NCBI GenBank assembly: GCA_017651345.1
Contig: JAGCDD010000470.1
Span: 1 to 36,478, forward strand
Direction of reading: 5' to 3'
DNA from: Bacteroidales bacterium
GTDB taxonomy: Bacteria > Bacteroidota > Bacteroidia > Bacteroidales > UBA3824
Length of the DNA: 36,478 bases
Below are positions 31,584-36,478 of this stretch, piece after piece. The notes under the pieces are model-generated. The model saw only the letters and a program-made list of their open reading frames with translations, did not search any database and was not told the origin of the DNA. A program made the translations under genes and the position numbers. Within the stretch, counting starts at the first letter, position 1. Each line of letters starts with the position of its first letter.

Positions 31584-32996
31584 TTATTTTGCACCTTCTT
31601 GTTTGTGGTTGGCATTGTGGCGCACAATCACGTCGGAGAGGAGGTCTTTGCGGGTGATGACAGTGCCTTCTTTTGGGAAAATGTCGCTGCCCGACGATTC
31701 TGTAATGATAAGTTGCTGTATGGTAGTGATATACGAATCGTTGCCGTTCTTGTCTGTTATCTGACGGGTTTCTTCGCCGATGCAACTTTGCAGATACCAT
31801 TTGCCGTCGATGGGCGTGTAGTTAACGTGGTATGCCATACGGCGGAACACCATATCCACGGTTTCGCCCTTGCGGTTTTTGGCGGTGAGTTTTTTGCCGT
31901 CGGGGATGATTTCAAATTCGAGACGTGCTATGCTTTTGCTCGTTTTTTCAATAAACATCTTGCCCGAATATTTGATGCCGGGGGCGTTTGATTTTTTGTC
32001 GAACTGAATTACAAGAAATACCCCTTGGTCGGTAGAATCTTTGCCAACATACTGAAAATCATAATATTTAGACGCGTATGTGGATATAAATTCTTTTCCT
32101 CGGTTTACAAAATCAAGTTCGATAATGTTGAACGGACCGCCACGGAGTTTGAGCAAAATATCGTACTGTTTTTTCGACATCATTTTTCTGCCCTCAGTTA
32201 CTGCCATTTTGTTTTTGCTAACATCCGAACCGCCTGATTTATAGATATTAAGCATTGCCTCGTCGCGTGCTACAAATGATGAGTCGGCGTAATAACTTTC
32301 GCGGTAGAATGCCTTGTAGACGTTGGCTTTGCGGTAATATTGCGAATGTATTCTTGATACTGATTCGCGGATAATTTTTTCGGTTTCCACAGGTGTTACC
32401 AATACCTCGCCAAGTCCGTAAATATGCTGCGAGAGAGCGATATTGTTGCTTTGAGAGTTGGCTAACTGATTGATTGCTATTTTTTTAGGCGAATATCCAA
32501 GATATGATACCACAAGGGTGTCGTTTTGATTTTCAGGATTGATTAGCAGGTCGAACTTGCCGTTTTCGTTGGTGATGGTGCCTAACGCAGTGTTGTTTAG
32601 GCTGATAGAGGCAAACGGCAGAGCGTTGTTTTGATCGGCATCGCGCACCACGCCCGACACTTTTATCATCTGTGGTTTTTCGGCTGGAAGTTCGGTTTTT
32701 TCGTAAATTACTATGTTTCCGCCAATTACGGTGTACGAAATATTGTCGGCGAGGATAGTGTTGAGTATAGTTTCAAGTTCGCAATCTTGACGGTTGAGCG
32801 ATACTTTTTGATTTTTGAGCAAATCGCTGTTGTACGAAAAGTTTACGCCCGATTTGCGGCTGATATCGTCTAACACGTTGCTAATCTCTGCGTTATCGGC
32901 TATTACCGAAACTTTTTTTTGCATTATTGCGCTGTCCTGTGCCGCTACGGGTTGCAGGGTAGAAGCGGATATAATTATGGCTAACAACAGTTTCAT
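31584..32996 (-). CDS. STN plus carboxypeptidase-regulatory-domain envelope protein
   Basis: 470 residues. A signal peptide (1-19, ending VAAQ) precedes an STN domain (about 27-98; ISNVLDDISRKSGVNFSYNSD), the small domain that in transducing TonB receptors touches the anti-sigma factor. A carboxypeptidase-regulatory-like domain follows (about 111-190; VSGVVRDADQNNALPFASIS and DTLVVSYLGYSPKKI). The C-terminal 270 residues (about 200-470) are beta-rich with repeated patterns around SGKMFIEKTSKSIARLEFEI and contain no TonB barrel or plug. The function is unknown. It sits 23 bases after the FecR gene, so the pair probably senses or signals at the outer membrane without a classical receptor. Confidence 0.82.
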   Translation of the reverse strand: MKLLLAIIISASTLQPVAAQDSAIMQKKVSVIADNAEISNVLDDISRKSGVNFSYNSDLLKNQKVSLNRQDCELETILNTILADNISYTVIGGNIVIYEKTELPAEKPQMIKVSGVVRDADQNNALPFASISLNNTALGTITNENGKFDLLINPENQNDTLVVSYLGYSPKKIAINQLANSQSNNIALSQHIYGLGEVLVTPVETEKIIRESVSRIHSQYYRKANVYKAFYRESYYADSSFVARDEAMLNIYKSGGSDVSKNKMAVTEGRKMMSKKQYDILLKLRGGPFNIIELDFVNRGKEFISTYASKYYDFQYVGKDSTDQGVFLVIQFDKKSNAPGIKYSGKMFIEKTSKSIARLEFEIIPDGKKLTAKNRKGETVDMVFRRMAYHVNYTPIDGKWYLQSCIGEETRQITDKNGNDSYITTIQQLIITESSGSDIFPKEGTVITRKDLLSDVIVRHNANHKQEGAK

Positions 32997-33019
32997 AGGT
33001 GTTGGTTTTTAATGGTTTA

Positions 33020-33898
33020 CTATTGGATAATCCATACGCCGGTAACGGGACTCATCTCGGCTTGGATGTGGTAAATGGTTGACAATCCTTGCATTACATC
33101 TTCTATCTTGGCATTCTGATAGCGCGATGTAAGTTTGAGATTGTTGAGAGAGGGGTTTTCGATCGAAATTTCTACGCCGTATACGTAACTGAGTTTTTCA
33201 ACTGCTTTTGGTAGCGGACAATCTTTAAAATCTAGCATTTGGCTCTGCCATTGCAGCACATTGTCGGAGATTTTGTTCTTCTGCGGTTTCTCGTTTTTGG
33301 CGGCTGTTGCCTCCTCGTTTTTTGAAACGGTGATGTTGCCTTCGTCGTTTTGGAGCGACACGCAGCCGTCGGTAACCGACACCTTTATATTATTGTCGCC
33401 ATTGGCAATGAGGTTAAACTCTGTGCCAAGCACTTTTACGGTGTTGTTGCCCGATTTGATAACGAATGGTTTGTTGTCTAAGTGAACGATGTCGAAATAT
33501 CCTTCGCCTGAAAATTTTACAAGGCGTTCTTCGCCGTCGAAGTTTTCTTGAAACTCTATCACTGCGCCTTGGTTGAGGCATACGGTGCTACCGTCGGGCA
33601 AGGTGATTTCCTGACAAGCGGTTGACGCTGTAATCTGCTGATATTTAATAGGTTCTTTTACCAATAATGTTATCATCAACGTAATGGCTGCCACCGCTGC
33701 CGCTGCCGATACTGCGTGCCAAAGTTTGAACACGCGAACTTGTTTTCGGGGAGTCAGTTTTGCGCTCACGTTGTTCCACGCCTTGTCGGTGTCGATTTTG
33801 CCCGCTTGCAGATATATCGAGTAGAGGTCTTTCTGCTCGTTGAAATCTTGCTGCGAGTTGATTTCGCCGTCGAATATGTATTTGTCGTTTTCTTCCAT
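33020..33898 (-). CDS. FecR-family anti-sigma factor
   Basis: 292 residues from the ATG at 33898 (MEENDKYIF). A GTG at 33997 would add 33 residues but lies inside the purL terminator, so I reject it. A cytoplasmic N-terminal part (1-58) that would bind a sigma factor is followed by one membrane helix (about 60-80, HAVSAAAAVAAITLMITLLV) and a periplasmic FecR domain (about 90-195; EITLPDGSTVCLNQGAVIEF and VKVLGTEFNL). The end is the C-terminal DUF4974-like domain (about 215-292; FKDCPLPKAVEKLSYVYGVEI). FecR proteins hold an ECF sigma factor inactive until an outer-membrane signal arrives. No sigma gene is present next to it. Confidence 0.9.
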   Translation of the reverse strand: MEENDKYIFDGEINSQQDFNEQKDLYSIYLQAGKIDTDKAWNNVSAKLTPRKQVRVFKLWHAVSAAAAVAAITLMITLLVKEPIKYQQITASTACQEITLPDGSTVCLNQGAVIEFQENFDGEERLVKFSGEGYFDIVHLDNKPFVIKSGNNTVKVLGTEFNLIANGDNNIKVSVTDGCVSLQNDEGNITVSKNEEATAAKNEKPQKNKISDNVLQWQSQMLDFKDCPLPKAVEKLSYVYGVEISIENPSLNNLKLTSRYQNAKIEDVMQGLSTIYHIQAEMSPVTGVWIIQ

Positions 33899-33967
33899 AG
33901 CCCTTTTGTTTTTTTTGGTTTCTGATAGTTTGACAACCGAAAAGAGCCGTACCCCCAAACCAATTGT

Positions 33968-34013
33968 AAAAAAAATAAAAAAAGGAGCGCGGCGCACAAT
34001 GTCACCGCACTCC
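33968..34013 (-). terminator. Rho-independent terminator of purL
   Basis: On the minus strand the stem pairs GGAG-U-GCGG-U-G-ACA with UGU-GC-GCCGCGCUCC, using two G-U wobbles and one bulge (33984-34013). It is followed by TTTTTTTATTTTTTTT (33968-33983). It begins 33 bases after the purL stop. It separates purL from the FecR gene, so fecR must have its own promoter, which I could not locate from the consensus. Confidence 0.88.
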
Positions 34014-34046
34014 CGTATTCATAGGTTGAGAGCAAAAAAAAGTTTT

Positions 34047-36478
34047 TTATTTCTTTAATTGCTCAATCCATTTCCTTGCGTTTACAAATGCCTCTAACCA
34101 AGGCGAAACCTCGTCGTTTTTGCGGTTGAATGGGTAGTTGGCCCACTGCCAAGCAAAAATGGCGCGTTCGGGGTGGGGCATCATCGACAAGTGTCGTCCG
34201 TCGTCGGAAACGATGGCGGCGGCGTTGTAATCTGATCCGTTGGGGTTGCCGGGATATTCGCCGTAAGAGTATTTCATAGGTATGTGATAGTTCTTTTCGG
34301 CTTCGGGAAGGTCAAAACGTCCTTCGCCGTGGGCTACCCATACGCCTAACTTGCTACCTGCAAGTGATTTAAGCATTACTGATTCGTTCGGTAGTATGTC
34401 TACGGTTACAAATTCGGATTCAAATTTGTGCGAATTATTGTGACGCAGTTTGGGATGTTTTTTCTTTTTGGGATAGATGAGTTCGAGTTCGTTCATCAAT
34501 TGACATCCGTTGCAAACGCCAAGGCTGAGTGTGTCGGTGCGTTTGTAGAAGTTTTCGAGAGCCTTACGAGCCTTGTCGTTGTATTTGAACGCGCCTGCCC
34601 AACCTTTTGCGCTACCGAGAACGTCGCTATTGGAGAATCCGCCGCAGTAAACTATAAAGCTAACATCTTCGAGAGTTTCGCGTCCCGAAGCAAGGTCGGT
34701 CATGTGCACGTCTTTTACGTCGAAACCTGCAAGATACATTGTATAAGCCATTTCGCGGTCGCCGTTGATACCTTTTTCGCGGATGATAGCGGCTTTGATG
34801 CCAGTTTTGCGGCGGCGCGATGCCTTGATGCCGTATTGGTCTAACTTGCCAGTAAAGTCGGGGTTGAACTTAAACTCCAACGGCTGAAGCGAATAGTTGT
34901 TGAAACGGCTTTCTGCACACGATTTTTCGGTTTGCTCGCGGTCGAGAAGGTATGACGTCTTAAACCAAGTGTTGCGGAGCAAGTCGATGTCGAAGGTGTG
35001 AGTTTTGGCGTGATGTGTAACTTTGAGAGTGTGAGTAGAAATTGTCTTGCCGATAATCATATAATTGATATTCAGCGATTTGAGCATCTTTTCTACGTCG
35101 TTTGCCTTTGCTGTTTGGAACACTACGCCCGGATTTTCGCTGAATAGTGTTTGGCAGAGGTCGTATTTTTTGTCGAAATCAAAATTGATATCCAATCCGC
35201 CCGAAACTGTGGGAAAGCACATTTCCAAAAGTGTGGTGATGATACCGCCTGCCGAAATGTCGTGTCCTGCAAGGATAAGTCCTTTTGACACAAGTTGTTG
35301 AACGGCGTTGAATGCGTTTTTGAAATATTCGGGGTCGGCAATATCTGGACACGAACTGCCCAACGAATTAACTGTTTGCGCAAAACTGCTACCGCCAAGG
35401 TTGAGGTCGGTTTTAGAGAAATCGATGTAGAAAATTGTAGATTTATCTACTGGTTTGAGGTCGGGAGTTACAATCTTGCGGATGTTTGAAACCTCGCCAG
35501 CCGATGTGATGATAACCGTGCCGGGGGCGAGAACCTTAGATCCGTCGGGATATCTTTGGGTCATCGACAACGAGTCTTTGCCAGTGGGGATATTGATACC
35601 GAGGGCGATAGCAAAATCCGAAGCCGCCTTAACAGCGCTATAGAGTCGAGCGTCTTCGCCTTTGTTTTTGCAGGGCCACATCCAGTTGGCGCTGAGCGAT
35701 ACCGAGTCCATGCCGTTTTCTAACGGAGCCCAAACAATATTGGTGAGCGATTCGGCAATTGCCATTCTTGAACCTGCCTCAGCGTTGATGAGCGCAACAG
35801 CGGGAGCGTGTCCGAGGGCTGTGGCAATACCGCGTTTGCCGGTGTAGTCTACTGCCACTGCGCCAAGGTCGGCAAGGGGCAACTGAATTGCGCCTACGCA
35901 CTGCTGACGTGCAATTTTACCTGTTACCGAACGGTCAACTTTGTTGGTGAGCCAATCTTTGCACGCAACACCTTCTAATTGAAGCACTTCGGTAAGGTAT
36001 TCGGGAAATTTGTCGTTTGAATAGTTTACAGCAGAGTATTTTTTCTTTACTGTAACGTCTTTCATTATGGTCTTCGGCGGTTTGCCAAAAAAGTCTTCGA
36101 GTTTGAGGTTGATAGGAGTGGAGCCGTCGGGATTGGTGAATTTAAACACCATATCGTCGGTGGTTTTGCCTACAACGTACATTGGAGCGCGTTCGCGGTC
36201 GGCAATTTTTTTGAGTTTGTCAACATATTCGGGTTTGATTACCAGGCCCATACGTTCTTGGCTTTCGTTTCCGATAATCTCCTTGCTTGATAGTGTGGGG
36301 TCGCCAACGGGGAGTTTTTCGATTTCGATTTCGCCGCCGGTTTCTTCCACAAGTTCCGAAAGGCAGTTGAGGTGTCCGCCTGCGCCGTGGTCGTGAACCG
36401 ATACAATTGGGTTTTCGTCCATTTCGCTCACTGCGCGTATTGCGTTGTAGACACGTTTTTGCATTTCGGGGTTGCTAC
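34047..36478 (-). CDS. purL: phosphoribosylformylglycinamidine synthase, large form, 5'-truncated by the window
   Basis: The frame is open to the window edge; the visible part is about 810 residues of an expected 1,230 or so, lacking roughly the first third. It makes formylglycinamidine ribonucleotide in purine synthesis, using ATP and glutamine. Visible from the left of the protein: SNPEMQKRVYNAIR and VSVHDHGAGGHLNCLSE (FGAM-synthase core), then GLILAGHDISAGGIITTLLEM (second AIRS-like half). The C-terminal glutamine amidotransferase domain has YCGGFSNSDVLGSAKGWA, the nucleophile in LGVCNGCQLM and the catalytic His-Glu in MMPHPERA. The glutaminase fused at the C-terminus defines the single-chain form, not the split PurL/PurQ/PurS form. 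The ATG at 36464 is internal, not a start. Confidence 0.95.
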   Translation of the reverse strand, partial: SNPEMQKRVYNAIRAVSEMDENPIVSVHDHGAGGHLNCLSELVEETGGEIEIEKLPVGDPTLSSKEIIGNESQERMGLVIKPEYVDKLKKIADRERAPMYVVGKTTDDMVFKFTNPDGSTPINLKLEDFFGKPPKTIMKDVTVKKKYSAVNYSNDKFPEYLTEVLQLEGVACKDWLTNKVDRSVTGKIARQQCVGAIQLPLADLGAVAVDYTGKRGIATALGHAPAVALINAEAGSRMAIAESLTNIVWAPLENGMDSVSLSANWMWPCKNKGEDARLYSAVKAASDFAIALGINIPTGKDSLSMTQRYPDGSKVLAPGTVIITSAGEVSNIRKIVTPDLKPVDKSTIFYIDFSKTDLNLGGSSFAQTVNSLGSSCPDIADPEYFKNAFNAVQQLVSKGLILAGHDISAGGIITTLLEMCFPTVSGGLDINFDFDKKYDLCQTLFSENPGVVFQTAKANDVEKMLKSLNINYMIIGKTISTHTLKVTHHAKTHTFDIDLLRNTWFKTSYLLDREQTEKSCAESRFNNYSLQPLEFKFNPDFTGKLDQYGIKASRRRKTGIKAAIIREKGINGDREMAYTMYLAGFDVKDVHMTDLASGRETLEDVSFIVYCGGFSNSDVLGSAKGWAGAFKYNDKARKALENFYKRTDTLSLGVCNGCQLMNELELIYPKKKKHPKLRHNNSHKFESEFVTVDILPNESVMLKSLAGSKLGVWVAHGEGRFDLPEAEKNYHIPMKYSYGEYPGNPNGSDYNAAAIVSDDGRHLSMMPHPERAIFAWQWANYPFNRKNDEVSPWLEAFVNARKWIEQLKK

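Noticed and set aside
33899-33997. N-terminal extension of the FecR gene from a GTG
   Set aside because: It lies across the purL terminator and its T-run; the ATG at 33898 gives the usual FecR N-terminus.
34428-34844. Plus-strand open frame of 138 codons opposite purL
   Set aside because: It is antisense to the glutaminase domain of purL, whose catalytic motifs are intact.
1-36478. Search by eye for tRNA, rRNA, CRISPR, insertion sequence or prophage
   Set aside because: No intergenic gap is large enough or shows the required repeats or conserved RNA sequence, and no transposase, integrase or phage gene is present.

Overview
The window looks like chromosome from a member of the Bacteroidetes, most likely order Bacteroidales. 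The reasons are: the ssb-gldE-gldD gene order, a TonB-dependent receptor paired with a DUF4249-type lipoprotein, a FecR/STN pair, many PD40 beta-propeller and carboxypeptidase-regulatory-domain envelope proteins, and promoter boxes of the TAnnTTTG type typical of this phylum. The sequence is AT-rich by eye. I see no rRNA, tRNA, insertion sequence, prophage or CRISPR array. No gene-free stretch exceeds about 300 bases; the longest (284-498) holds no gene or convincing signal.

Layout. 1-9543 (minus): a possible partial gene at the edge, an unannotated 41-residue basic peptide gene with its own terminator, then two tandem copies of a two-gene module (a PD40 lipoprotein carrying a CxxCH motif plus a polytopic membrane protein), preceded by a TPR/PD40/CRD/OmpA protein with the architecture of the type IX secretion protein PorE. 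9635-13373 (plus): ssb, gldE, gldD, a phosphopantetheinyl transferase and a geranylgeranylglyceryl-phosphate synthase-family gene, tightly packed. 13366-17633 (minus): a large TlpA-like thioredoxin protein, an outer-membrane barrel with an overlooked 40-residue lipoprotein gene, and an Omp85-family barrel. 17694-22671: a cold-shock gene with promoter and terminator (plus), a secreted leucine-rich-repeat protein, a small RHH protein and a CPBP membrane protease (minus), then a porin-like barrel and a phosphofructokinase (plus). 22724-26458 (minus): a TonB-dependent receptor with its DUF4249 lipoprotein. 26560-29469 (plus): a SWI2/SNF2 helicase. 29474-36478 (minus): a DUF1292 protein, a type-B carboxylesterase, an STN/CRD protein with a FecR-type anti-sigma factor, and the 3' two-thirds of purL ending in a strong terminator.

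How it fits together. Most of the window builds or senses the cell envelope: lipoproteins, barrels, an Omp85 protein, gliding/T9SS-associated proteins and a TonB uptake pair, interspersed with housekeeping genes (ssb, purL, phosphofructokinase, csp). The best candidate for an undescribed system is the duplicated CxxCH-propeller lipoprotein/membrane protein module with its PorE-like neighbour. The FecR/STN pair without a visible sigma factor or receptor, and two genes too small for usual calling, are the next most interesting. All family names come from reading motifs; no database search was possible.
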